This document shows positions 23,395 to 30,667 of a DNA stretch of 30,667 nucleotides, one piece after another. The notes beneath the pieces were generated by a model. That model had not been told where the DNA came from. It saw only the letters and a list, made by a program, of their open reading frames with translations, and did no database searches. How positions within the stretch are numbered: the stretch's first letter is position 1; every line of letters begins with the position of its first letter. The stretch is from Nostocoides sp. GTDB taxonomy: Bacteria; Actinomycetota; Actinomycetes; Actinomycetales; Dermatophilaceae. The stretch is taken from positions 1-30,667 of the forward strand of contig JADJEA010000009.1 of the NCBI GenBank assembly GCA_016702415.1, written 5' to 3'. The translations under genes and the position numbers were made by a program.

Positions 23395-23809
23395 TGAACC
23401 AGGTAACCAGGGCAACGGCCTCACCCCGCTCTTCCTGGTGATCGCCCAAGGCATCGAGGCGGGGATCCTCGACGGTTCCTTCCCCGAGGGATCGCAGGTT
23501 CCCTCGACCAATGAGCTCGCGGTCTTCCATCGGATCAATCCCGCGACAGCGGCCAAGGGGGTTGCTCACCTGGCCACCGACGGGACCATCTACAAGCGTC
23601 GTGGCATTGGGATGTTCGTCGCCGAGGGCGCGCGCGCCCAGCTCCTCAAGCGTCGCGAGCAGCAGTTCGAGCAGCACTTCGTGGCGCCCCTCGCGGCGGA
23701 GGCGGACCTGCTCGGGATCAGCCCCGATCGCGTGCTCGAGCTCGTGAGCGCCAGCCTCACCGCGACCCGAAAGGAGGCAGCGTGGACGCCGTCTCCCTCA
23801 CCGAGGTAA
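23387..23809 (+). CDS. GntR family regulator, YtrA subfamily
   Basis: A 140-aa regulator with a winged helix typical of GntR (IAQGIEAGILDGSFPEGSQV then PSTNELAVFHRINPATAAKG and IYKRRGIGMFV) and only a short C-terminal helix, which fits the YtrA subgroup that controls ABC transporters. The start at 23387 lies in a perfect palindrome. Its 3' end overlaps the ATP-binding protein gene by 28 bases in another frame, so the two are coupled. Confidence 0.88.
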   Translation: MTNEPGNQGNGLTPLFLVIAQGIEAGILDGSFPEGSQVPSTNELAVFHRINPATAAKGVAHLATDGTIYKRRGIGMFVAEGARAQLLKRREQQFEQHFVAPLAAEADLLGISPDRVLELVSASLTATRKEAAWTPSPSPR

Positions 23810-24672
23810 CGCAGCGCTTCGGCGATGTCACCGCCCTGGACCACGTGTCGGTCAGCTTCGGCGAGCGCCGAATCACCGGACTGGTCGGACGCAATGGTGC
23901 CGGAAAGTCCACCCTGCTCGAACTCGTTTCGGGGCGCGCCCGCGCGCGATTAGGCTCGGTCACGGTGCACGGCAAGAACCCCTATGAGGACCGGGCCGTT
24001 CTCTCCCAGGTGTGTGCCGTCACCGAAAGTCAGCCCTACCCCAAGTCGTTTCGCGTGAGCACCGTGCTCACCTGCGCGGGGTTGCTGCATCCCCAGTGGG
24101 ACATCTCCACGGCCCACGACCTCGTCGACCTGTTCGACCTGCGGCGCCAACAGAAGGTGAGCCAGCTGTCCCGGGGGCAGCGCAGCGCCCTCGGGGTCGT
24201 CGTGGCACTGGCGTCCCGGGCGCCGGTGACCGTGCTGGACGAGCCCTATGTCGGTCTCGACGCAGTGGCCCGCCGGCAGTTCTATGACCGGCTGCTGGAG
24301 GAGTTCGTTGCCCATCCCCGCACCGTGATCCTCTCGTCCCACCTCATCGATGAGGTCGCCCACCTCCTCGACCATGTCGTCGTCATCGCCCACGGTCGCG
24401 TGGTCCTCGACGCTGCGACCGAGAGCGTACGAGACGGCATCTTGGAGCTCACCGGTCCCAGCGTCCTCCTCGATGAGTATGCCGCTCGGCTCACCGTGCT
24501 CTCCCGCGCCGACCTTGGTGGGCTCACCCGGGCGATCGTGCGGGGAGCCCGCGCCGATGAGGCCGCCGCACGAGGGTTGCGGGTCGCGCACCTGCCCTTC
24601 CAAGAGGCTGTCCTCGCCCTGTCGTCCGGACCATCCAGGGGCTCCGGGGTCGGCACAGCGGACAGCCCCTGA
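23782..24672 (+). CDS. ABC transporter ATP-binding protein
   Basis: A 296-aa nucleotide-binding subunit. Walker A GRNGAGKST, Q-loop region, an altered signature LSRGQRS (usual LSGGQ), Walker B VTVLDEPYVGLD and the switch His in LSSHLIDE are all visible. The C-terminal 80 residues form an extra domain seen in YtrB-like and bacitracin-type exporters. GTG start at 23782 inside the regulator gene. With the downstream permease it forms a YtrA-regulated exporter, possibly against a cell-wall-active compound; the substrate is not readable. Confidence 0.92.
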   Translation: MDAVSLTEVTQRFGDVTALDHVSVSFGERRITGLVGRNGAGKSTLLELVSGRARARLGSVTVHGKNPYEDRAVLSQVCAVTESQPYPKSFRVSTVLTCAGLLHPQWDISTAHDLVDLFDLRRQQKVSQLSRGQRSALGVVVALASRAPVTVLDEPYVGLDAVARRQFYDRLLEEFVAHPRTVILSSHLIDEVAHLLDHVVVIAHGRVVLDAATESVRDGILELTGPSVLLDEYAARLTVLSRADLGGLTRAIVRGARADEAAARGLRVAHLPFQEAVLALSSGPSRGSGVGTADSP

Positions 24673-24696
24673 CCACCACACAATGGGGGTGAGAAG

Positions 24697-25364
24697 GTGA
24701 GTGAGGCAGTCACCATGCTGCGCATCCTGGTCCGCGGCGGACTCGCCACGCTGTGGCCATGGCTGATCCTCGCCATCAGCTTCGCGGTGAACCTGGCCTT
24801 TTTCGCGGCGGCCGGCGACAGTCCGGTTGTGGTCCGGCAGAGCGGTGGGCTGCTCTCACTCTTCCTCACCTCGGTGGTCGCCAACCAGCAGGCCTGGACT
24901 CAGGTGCTCCCCTTCGTGATCGGGCAGAGCGGCACTCGCCGCGGCTTCGTCGCTGGGATGGGGCTCTTCGTCCTCCTGCAGGCGGCAGCAGCTGGATTCC
25001 TCGTGGTGTCCCTCGGAGCGGTGGAGGCCAGGACCGGGGGATGGGGGATGGACGTCGGTTCTTCCGCACCCCCGTCCTGGACGCCGCGACCCCGCTGGGG
25101 CAGTTCGCCATCGTCACGGCAGTCCTCCTCGCGATGAGTGGTCTGGGCGCGGTCCTCGGAGCCGTGTTGGTGCGGTGGGGGTCCTCGGGGGTGTGGTGGC
25201 TCATCGCGGGGGTCAGTCTGACCGTCGGCGGGCTCACCGTGGTGCTGCTGACACGCGTCGGTCTCGGGCGGATGGTGGAGGGAGTCGCCAGTCGCCCATG
25301 GCCCGAGGTGTGGCTGCTGTGGCCACTCACTGCGACCGCCGTATGCGCCTTCGTCTCTGGCTGA
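24697..25364 (+). CDS. ABC transporter permease (one frameshift)
   Basis: GTG at 24697 starts a membrane protein of about 222 aa. The first frame gives helices WPWLILAISFAVNLAFF, an extracytoplasmic stretch, and GFVAGMGLFVLLQAAAAGFL. The frame is lost near 25053, where one missing G turns D-G-R-F-F-R-T-P into DVGSSAP; the second frame continues FFRTPVLDAATPLGQFA, LLAMSGLGAVLGAVLV and VWWLIAGVSLTVGGLTVVLL, and stops at 25364. The corrected protein has about six helices. It follows the ATP-binding gene by 24 bases. Confidence 0.8.
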
Positions 25365-25431
25365 CCGCGAGGCGAGTCGCGCTGCGCTGAGGTGACCTGC
25401 AAGGCTCGGCAGCCGCATCCACCACTTGAGG

Positions 25432-25448
25432 ATGAGAATCATTCGCAT
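25432..25448. promoter_or_regulatory. Zur-like (Fur family) box
   Basis: ATGAGAATCATTCGCAT is a near-perfect palindrome (ATG.GAAT-C-ATTC.CAT) and matches most positions of the known actinobacterial Zur consensus TGAAAATGATTTTCA. It ends four bases before the possible GTG start of the AztD-like gene and 12 before the ATG at 25461, so bound repressor would cover the promoter. Confidence 0.75.
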
Positions 25449-25451
25449 TAG

Positions 25452-26644
25452 GTGGACGACATGAGCGCACTCGTCTCGGACCACCCGTCGACTCCTCGCA
25501 GCCATGGCGTCGCCACGGCGCTCTTCGCGCCCACCTCGTTGGCCGCTGTCAGCACCCCTAGCACCCCGTCCACCACCACCGCCGCCGCGGTCAGCCGGAT
25601 CGTCGTCGCCAGCGACCAGGCCGCACTGGTCCTGGACGCCAACCGCCTCTCGGTCATCGACACCATCCCGATGGCCGCCCGTCCCGGCCTGTCTGCCGCT
25701 GGAGATGGCCGCCACGTCTTCCTCACCCCCTCGGGTAAGGGGATGGTCCAGATCCTGGACACCGGAGCTGCCACCGCTGACGCGCGAGCCACGCAGCCCC
25801 ACATCGAGCGGGGCGTCCTGGCCGGCGTCACCCCCGGACACGTCGTGGGGGAGCACGGCCGCACCGCGGTCTTCGACGACGGCACCGGAGTGATCCAGGT
25901 GGTGGCGGACGCTGACCTGAGCGCCGCGGCGCTGCCCGTGCGCGCGATGGCGCCCTATCCCGCACACCACGGTGTGACCGTGCCGATGGCGAAGGGCTTC
26001 CTGACCAGCGTCCCGGCCGCCGGCAGCACCGCGCGGATCGGTGTCGCGCGGATCCGGGAGAACGGCACGGTCGCCGCTCGCTGGGACACCTGCCCCGGGT
26101 TGCACGGCGAGGGCCACGCCAAGGGTGGCGTGGTCGCCTTCGGCTGCGACGACGGCATCTTCGTCTACCGCAGCGGTGCAGCGAGCAAGATCGCCGAGCC
26201 GGCCGGCGTCGAGGGTCGCGTCTCGACCCTCGCGGGCAGCGAGGACTCGCCGATCCTGGCGGGGAACTTCACCGCGACGTCCATCGTGCTGGCCGACACC
26301 CAGACGATGACGACCCGCCTGGTCGAGCTCGGCATGGACTATGGCTCCTTCGGCCGCGATGACGAGGGTCAGGTTGTCGTCCTGGGGACCGATGGCGCGC
26401 TGCACCGGATCAACCCGTTGACCGGCGAGGTCGCTGAGCCCCTGTCGGTCATCCCGGCCTGGAGCAAGCCCACTGACTACACGGTGGCGCGTCCGGTGAT
26501 GAGCATCGACGGACACCGTGCCTATGTCACCGACCCCGCGGCCGGACCGTCACCTTGGTCGACCTCGAGACCGGGAAGATCCTCCGCCGCGTCACCCTCG
26601 CGGTCACCCCTGCCAACGTGCTTGCCGGCGGACACGGCCACTGA
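25452..26644 (+). CDS. aztD: AztD-like periplasmic/extracytoplasmic zinc chaperone (one frameshift)
   Basis: About 390 aa, with repeated beta-strand blades of a propeller: SRIVVASDQAALVLDANRL, GLSAAGDGRHVFLT, VLAGVTPGHVVGEHGRTAVF, then YPAHHGVTVPM and CPGLHGEGHAKGGVVAFGC, ending in GGHGH. His-rich turns and the order of blades match AztD zinc chaperones that hand zinc to an ABC importer; the importer is not in this window. One missing G near 26538 breaks the frame; the corrected end reads GRTVTLVDLETGKILRRVTL and so on to TGA at 26642-26644. The N-terminus from 25461 has only a weak signal (ATALFAPTSLAAVS). The Zur-like box shows zinc control. Confidence 0.82.
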
Positions 26645-26673
26645 CCCAAGCGGCCTTAGCCGCTCCCAGCAGA

Positions 26674-26718
26674 AACGCCTCCTCGGCCATCAGGACAACC
26701 CGATGACCGAGAGGCGTT
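26674..26718 (+). terminator. long stem-loop after the AztD-like gene
   Basis: AACGCCTCCTCGGCCATC (26674-26691) pairs with GATGACCGAGAGGCGTT (26702-26718), with one mismatch and one bulge and a loop of about ten bases. It lies 30 bases after the corrected stop and before the converging uS14 gene, so it could end transcription from both sides. Confidence 0.7.
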
Positions 26719-26749
26719 GTGGTGCAGCCGTTGTGGCTCAGCCACCCCG

Positions 26750-26980
26750 TCACCACGAGCTCGTGGTCACTCCTGGGAGCTCGCCGCGGTGGGCCATCTC
26801 GCGCAAGCGGATCCGGGACAGCCCGAAGCGGGTAGGCAGCACGAGGTCGGCCGTCGACGACGTCGCGGTTGACCAGCCGGGGTGGGTGAGGCGTCCCGGA
26901 GGGAGGCGCCGAGGGCGAGGCGGGCGAGCGCGCGGCTCTCGTCGCTGGGCCGCGAGCCGAGGGCAAGGTGGTCGTCCTCC
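26750..26980 (-). pseudogene. rpsN: ribosomal protein uS14, cysteine-free paralogue (N-terminally truncated, frameshifts)
   Basis: The minus strand ends FGLSRIRLREMAHRGELPGV-TTSSW, the C-terminus of uS14. The zinc cysteines of the normal short form (C-R-x-C-L-R-E) are replaced, so this is the zinc-independent paralogue used under zinc limitation. Earlier pieces in other frames read RLVNRDVVDGRPRAA and SRALARLALGASLRDASPT. Two indels (near 26843 and 26880) separate them, and the first third is missing where the bL36 gene begins. Frameshifts may be sequencing errors, but the missing N-terminus may be a real deletion. Confidence 0.78.
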
Positions 26981-26981
26981 C

Positions 26982-27103
26982 CTGAAGGTGCGCGCCAGCA
27001 TCCGCTCCCTCAAGAAGGTCCCCGGCTCCCAGGTCGTCCGTCGCCGGGGCAAGACCTCCGTCATCAACCGCCTCAACCCGCGATTCAAGGCCCGTCAGGG
27101 TGA
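26982..27103 (+). CDS. rpmJ: ribosomal protein bL36, cysteine-free paralogue (start and stop damaged)
   Basis: KVRASIRSLKKVPGSQVVRR then RGKTSVINRLNPRFKARQG matches bL36 over its whole length of about 40 residues, in the form without the zinc-binding Cys and His residues. The expected ATG before AAG-GTG reads CTG (CCCTGAAG, as if an A were missing), and the expected stop after Gln-Gly reads GGTGA, as if one base were missing before TGA. Either it uses an unusual start and runs on, or two indels are present. It lies next to the cysteine-free uS14 gene and the Zur-controlled AztD-like gene, a typical zinc-sparing set. Confidence 0.8.
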
Positions 27104-27410
27104 CCCGCCGGTCCGAGTCCACGGACGTGCTCGACAGCGTCCGCACGACGTGGGCGACGTGGTCATCGGCGATGCGGTAGACCACGGCATGACCCGCCCG
27201 CTCGGAATGGACCAGCCCGCCCAGACCAGGACGCGCAGGTGCTGGGACACGAGGGGTTGCGGGGCTCGGTGCGAGCCTGGAGCTCAGAGACGCCGACAGG
27301 TCCCCTCGGCGAGCTGGGGAGAGCATGACGACCCGCAAGGGGTGACCGAGGGGCGCGGAAGAGGTCCGCCGCAGTGCCGCCGCCTCATCCCGTATCCATG
27401 CCCCGGGAGT
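27104..27410 (-). CDS. ArsR/SmtB family metalloregulator (multiple frameshifts)
   Basis: Pieces of an ArsR winged helix appear in all three minus frames: ADLFRA then LGHPLRVVML, QLAEGDL, ELQARTEPRNPS, VSQHLRVLVWAG and GLVHSERAGHAVVYRIADDH. The order matches helix 1, the recognition helix and the beta wing of ArsR proteins. At least four indels are needed to join them. No clear metal-binding Cys pair is seen, so the signal could be zinc through His/Asp residues (DDHVAHVV). It lies beside zinc-sparing ribosomal genes and a His-rich protein, which suggests zinc sensing. Confidence 0.65.
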
Positions 27411-27505
27411 CAAACAGGCATATGCAGGTATAGTAATCCGCGCATACTCGGCGCGCTCAGCACGGCCTAGTCACGAACTCTCCTGCAGGGCTCACCCGCG
27501 AGGTC

Positions 27506-27820
27506 TCAGTGCTCGTCGTAGTGGTCCTCGTGGGCCGCGTGCCGGTGGCCGTCATGGACGTAGTCCAGATGATTGCCGTGCTCGACGGCCCTACTGGCCG
27601 CACTCGGACCGTGCGCGTGCTCCGCGACTGTGTGCTCAGCGTGGGCCTCATGCTCGTGGTAGTGATCGCCGTGCAGGGCATGCCGGTGGGTGCCGTGTGC
27701 GTAGTCGACGTGGTCGCCGTGCTCACGGCCTGGTGACCGCACCCGGGCCGTGTTTTGCTCGGTGAGGGTGCTGGCGTGGGCGGTGCCGGTGCTGCTCGAT
27801 GGTTCCTTCTCCGTGCGTTC
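27506..27820 (-). CDS. His-rich metal-binding protein with a duplicated unit
   Basis: The minus strand encodes two copies of a His-rich unit. Unit 1: HGPGCGHQAV, EHGDHVDYAHGTHRHALHGD and HYHEH. Unit 2: HGPSAASRAV, EHGNHLDYVHDGHRHAAHED and HYDEH, then a stop at 27506. The single-unit form is, from memory, a short conserved bacterial protein found near zinc-uptake genes. Here the second unit has lost the Cys-Gly-His part. One or two indels near 27727-27745 break the first unit. The N-terminus is not placed. A cytosolic zinc buffer or chaperone role is inferred. Confidence 0.7.
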   Translation of the reverse strand, partial: ERTEKEPSSSTGTAHASTLTEQNTARVRSPGREHGDHVDYAHGTHRHALHGDHYHEHEAHAEHTVAEHAHGPSAASRAVEHGNHLDYVHDGHRHAAHEDHYDEH

Positions 27821-27911
27821 GGATGCGGGGCTGTCGCCCCAGGACCACCGACGACTTCGCCAGGAGCCCTGCTTGCGACGAACCCACGTCACGCGAGTGC
27901 GAGCACTTTTA

Positions 27912-27924
27912 TGCGAATATTGCA
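27912..27924. promoter_or_regulatory. AT-rich palindrome upstream of the His-rich gene
   Basis: TGCGAATATTGCA is a 13-base inverted repeat with one off-centre base, inside AT-rich sequence between the His-rich gene and LtrA. It may be a metalloregulator site for the His-rich gene, but it matches the Zur consensus poorly. Confidence 0.35.
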
Positions 27925-27949
27925 ATAACCGCACGAGAAGGATCATCAT

Positions 27950-29156
27950 GTCAGGCTCGTCGTGCGCAACGACTTCGAGCAGGCCAGCGCCCGGTCCGGC
28001 CGACGCCCCTCCGTAAACGCCCAGGTGCATACCAGGAGAGCGATCAGGGGCGCAGTCGCCACCGGACCGATACAGCGGCACCGCTGCCGCCGCCACGACC
28101 AGGGCACCACGCCGGCCCGACAAGGTGCCAGACACTGCGACCACCCTCCGCCGCACGCACCATCGCGGCCAGCGCGAGCAGGGCTACCGCCGAGGCGAGG
28201 GCGACAACGACCGTCCCACTCGCCCCGACCCCGTCGACCGTCGAAGCAGACCACATCGACCTGCGCCGCACCCCCCGCCCCGACTGCCGCGATGGCGGCG
28301 AACACCGCCTGTAGTGCCCGTAACCCCAGAGGAACGCCGCTGCGGTTGCGCACCAGCGCTTCCGTGCTCAGCACCTAATGCCGCAGGCCCACCAGAGGCC
28401 GCCGCGATTACCAGGGCGGCGACCACCACCCTGAGAGCATCCGCAGCGACGAGTCCTCCCTCGACCACCTCGACCAGGCCGATGCCACCGCCAGGATCGT
28501 CTCGCCGAGCACGATGATTGTGAACAGTCCGTACCGCTCGGCGATGTGGCCCGGGTGGGAAGACACGGTCAGGGGAGCGGCGGACGGCGAGCACCGGTGT
28601 GGCCAGCTCGACCGCGAGCGCGATCACGGAAGATCATCATGCCGAGTACCCCTCCCGCCACCGCACCCGATCACCCAGAGCGCTTGTGCGACAACGGAGC
28701 CCACGGCATACGTGAGTGCAGGCCCGGTGTGGCGGGTCGGCACAGGCCGAGCGCAGCCAGGCCAGGACGAGCGGAAGCCGCATCACGGCATACGCGATGG
28801 CGAACGGCACCAGCTCGCCCCGGCTCGCCGATGGGATCGCCCGGCTAGCGCCAGCACGCCACCCATCTGCGCGAAGGTCCGCACTCGGGTGAGCGGGTCG
28901 TCGTGCGAGAAGGCGGTGGCGAACCAGGTGTAGCTCATCCACGCCCACCAGATCGGGATGAAGAGCAGGGCGTATGCCGTGATCGCGGCAAGGGGGTGCC
29001 CGGCCGCGATGCCGTGGTGCAGTTCCGCGGCAAGGAATGCCACGGCGACGACGAAGCAGAGGTCGAAGAGCAACTCCAGCGGCGTCGGTTGGACGCGCCG
29101 TGCACCGAGTGGTCGTGCAGACCGCGCGGCGCAGGACCCCGGTCACGGTGTCCACC
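27950..29156 (-). CDS. ltrA: low-temperature-requirement A (LtrA) family membrane protein (many frameshifts)
   Basis: A multi-spanning LtrA protein in pieces. From the N-terminal side: RRVQPTPLELLFDL, CFVVAVAFLAAELHHGIAAG, LLFIPIWWAWMSYTWFATAF, VRTFAQMGGVLALA, LVPFAIAYAVMRLPLVLAWL, then AVGSVVAQALWVI, HIAERYGLFTIIVLGE, FLWGYGHY and GASGTVVVALASAVALLALA. The order and spacing match a full LtrA of about 390 residues, so the gene was probably intact before roughly ten single-base shifts. LtrA proteins are poorly understood; the family name comes from cold growth in Listeria. Confidence 0.78.
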
Positions 29157-29164
29157 GGAGGGCC

Positions 29165-29800
29165 GACCAACGAGGTGCCCGTCCACGCCGCCCATCCGGA
29201 CCATCCGGATCCACAGAAGAGCCAGGTGCTCGAGGTCGAGGGCGGCCGACTACCGCCCAACGTCGAGCGGCTCCCGCCGAGACTGGTGAGAATGCTGCGA
29301 CGGCGGCCTTGGCTGCGGGGTCGTCACCGGGATACGGCATGAGCGCCAGGCAGCGCCAGGAGCGGTTGCGATGCCGCTCGAGGTTCTCGGCTTCCGTAGA
29401 CGTTGAGGGCCTTGACGATGGGCGCCCGGGAGGAGCCCGGCCACCCGTTCGGCTCCGAGGCTCGCCGAGCGCGTGCCGCAGGCCCGGCCCGACCGGATTG
29501 GTCGCATCGATGACGGCGCGGATAGCTGGCCGGTCGGCCAGCGGCGGGGCGCGCTGTCGAGGGCGGCGAAGGGCAAGGCGACCAGACAGACGGTCGGCTC
29601 CCCCGACGGCAGCCGGGGCTCCGCGGACGATCGCGCCCTCCAGTGCCGCGGTCGAGCGCACCCGAGCCGCCGCTCTCCCAGCGCGGTCGGGATTCGGCGA
29701 AGGTCACCCGGTGCCCAGCGCGCAGCGCGCCGCGGCCACTGCCGACCCAACATTCGGGACCGAGCACTATCAGATGGAGGGACTGACAGCGGTCACCGGC
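29165..29800 (-). CDS. NADPH-dependent F420 reductase-like protein (many frameshifts)
   Basis: Minus-strand pieces give a Rossmann NAD(P)-binding protein of the F420 oxidoreductase type: LRAGHRVTFAESRPR after a glycine loop, VCLVALPFAALDS, AVIDATNPVGPGLRHALG, AERVAGLLPGA, PIVKALNVYGS, MPYPGDDPAAKAAVAAF, EPLDVG and a C-terminal DLEHLALLWIRMVRMGG. The order covers the whole family length (about 210 aa) with some six or more indels. It may reduce NADP with F420H2 or act on another substrate. Confidence 0.75.
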
Positions 29801-29989
29801 CGAGGGAGTCGATGATGGCGCGCGGCGCGGCGGCGACTCCGGGGTGTTGTCGCTGCATCGTTGGAGTTCACGCCTGTGTCCTTTACGTTGCGGCGGAACG
29901 CAAATGGAACCAGAGTAGCCAGGACGCGCGACCGGCACGCCAGTGCCGTCACGCATCCTGGTCGGTTCGACGCAGCCGTCGCCTGCCGT

Positions 29990-30600
29990 CGCGGGCCGCC
30001 CCGGGCGACACGACGATCGACGCATGCGTGCTCGACGCTGCTCTGAGCGAACTCGGCACCAAGGGGTATGCTGGCGCGTTCTCCTCGCTGCTGTGGCCGA
30101 GTCGCTTGGCGCACCACCGGCCCGCGGGGTACCGACGCTGGAAGGACAAGTCGGCTCTGGTCGTCGCGACGCGGTTGCCCGGCTCGCAGAGGCGTTTGCT
30201 CCGCCTTGTCACGGGAATCCGCAGGACGACCTGGTCGAGCTCGAGAACTTCGCCCATTGCATCACCGCCGCTTACGCGCTTCCGCTCGCCGGGCTGATGC
30301 TCTCCGATGCGGTTGAGCCAGGGTGCGGGCGAACTACCGGGAGTTTACCGGGGCCGCGGCGGGCGACTGCGCGGGCATCCTCCTCCCGGCGGTCGAGGCC
30401 GGGAACCTGGCGGCCGACGCCGACCTCGAGATCGCCGGCCTCTTCTTCATCTGGCCGTGGTACGCCTTGAACGTCGCGGGTCGCCCTGCGCCGCGCGACT
30501 GGGTTCCCCTGCCACCTTGCGGGGGCTGCCTGCGGCGGGGTGCCTGGTGGCACGCGAGCGATCGCCACCCCGGCGCCCGGAACGCTGACGGTCTCAGGCC
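29990..30600 (+). CDS. TetR family regulator (many frameshifts)
   Basis: Pieces of a TetR protein run left to right in several frames: TIDACVLDAALSELGTKGYA, LLAAVAESLGAPPARG, GYRRWKDKSALVV, DAVARLAEAF, DLVELENFAHCITAAYALPL then AGLMLSDAVEP, RVRANYREF, AVEAGNLAADADLEIAGLFF and WYALNVAGR. They cover the helix-turn-helix, the YRRWKDK wing typical of one TetR subgroup, and the ligand domain. It is divergent from the F420 reductase-like gene and may control it. The end near 30600 is not certain. Confidence 0.75.
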
Positions 30601-30667
30601 ACTTCCCCGTCCGCGAGGCACCGGGTTCAGTCGAGAGAGGCGCCGACGCGGTCCAGAGTCCCGGCGC

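Noticed and set aside
25452..27470. A single 672-aa protein
   Set aside because: The open frame runs from the AztD-like gene through a terminator and bL36 only because of frameshifts; the propeller ends at 26644 once one base is restored.
1..30667. CRISPR array, rRNA or tRNA gene
   Set aside because: I found no regularly spaced repeats, no rRNA-like sequence and no convincing tRNA cloverleaf on either strand. A dedicated tRNA search was not possible.

Overview
The window is high-GC DNA from an actinobacterium. A WhiB-like protein, a DipZ-type CcdA-thioredoxin fusion, a mycothiol/DinB-type protein, an F420-dependent NADP reductase relative, cysteine-free paralogues of ribosomal proteins uS14 and bL36, and many GTG starts all fit. 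The gene mix and style suggest Micrococcales, perhaps Intrasporangiaceae; that placement is inference.

Layout. (1) About 1-6.2 kb is a Tn7/Tn5053/Mu-type transposition module on the + strand: the 3' part of a TnsB-like transposase, a TniB/TnsC AAA ATPase, a TniQ, a small unknown protein, a WhiB-like Fe-S protein, a small protein that may be a dead RNase H fold, then a second and different TniQ after a strong stem-loop. The first six genes are packed with ATGA-type overlaps. (2) About 6.2-10.4 kb looks like accessory cargo of clearly lower GC: a small basic protein, a 635-aa protein with a papain/C39-like Cys-His-Asp signature, a coupled 75-aa protein, a three-helix membrane protein, and a truncated tail of an AAA ATPase on the other strand. 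(3) About 10.4-15.2 kb holds a DUF6880-like protein and a TetR/SDR/quinone oxidoreductase-hydrolase cluster controlled from a double palindrome. (4) About 15.2-23.1 kb is a mosaic of intact genes (Fic, DipZ, VapB-type antitoxin, esterase lipoprotein, HNH, FitAB-like toxin-antitoxin, DinB) and deletion scars (TctC, VapC, AlbA_2 and NmrA-like remnants). (5) About 23.1-25.4 kb is a YtrA-type GntR-ABC transporter operon with a palindrome over the regulator start. (6) About 25.4-27.8 kb is a zinc-starvation cluster: a Zur-like box, AztD-like zinc chaperone, cysteine-free uS14 and bL36, an ArsR-type regulator and a His-rich duplicated metal-binding protein. (7) About 27.9-30.6 kb holds LtrA, an F420 reductase relative and a TetR regulator, all broken by many frameshifts.

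Two window-wide signals stand out. The 8-mer CGGCATAC (either strand) occurs at least 24 times, often by using the codons GCA-TAC or TAT-GCC, and is absent from the 6-10 kb cargo. Single-base indels, many in G or C runs, break otherwise well conserved genes and become dense after about 26.5 kb, which looks more like poor sequence quality near a contig end than like biological decay. The deletion scars, by contrast, are large and look real.
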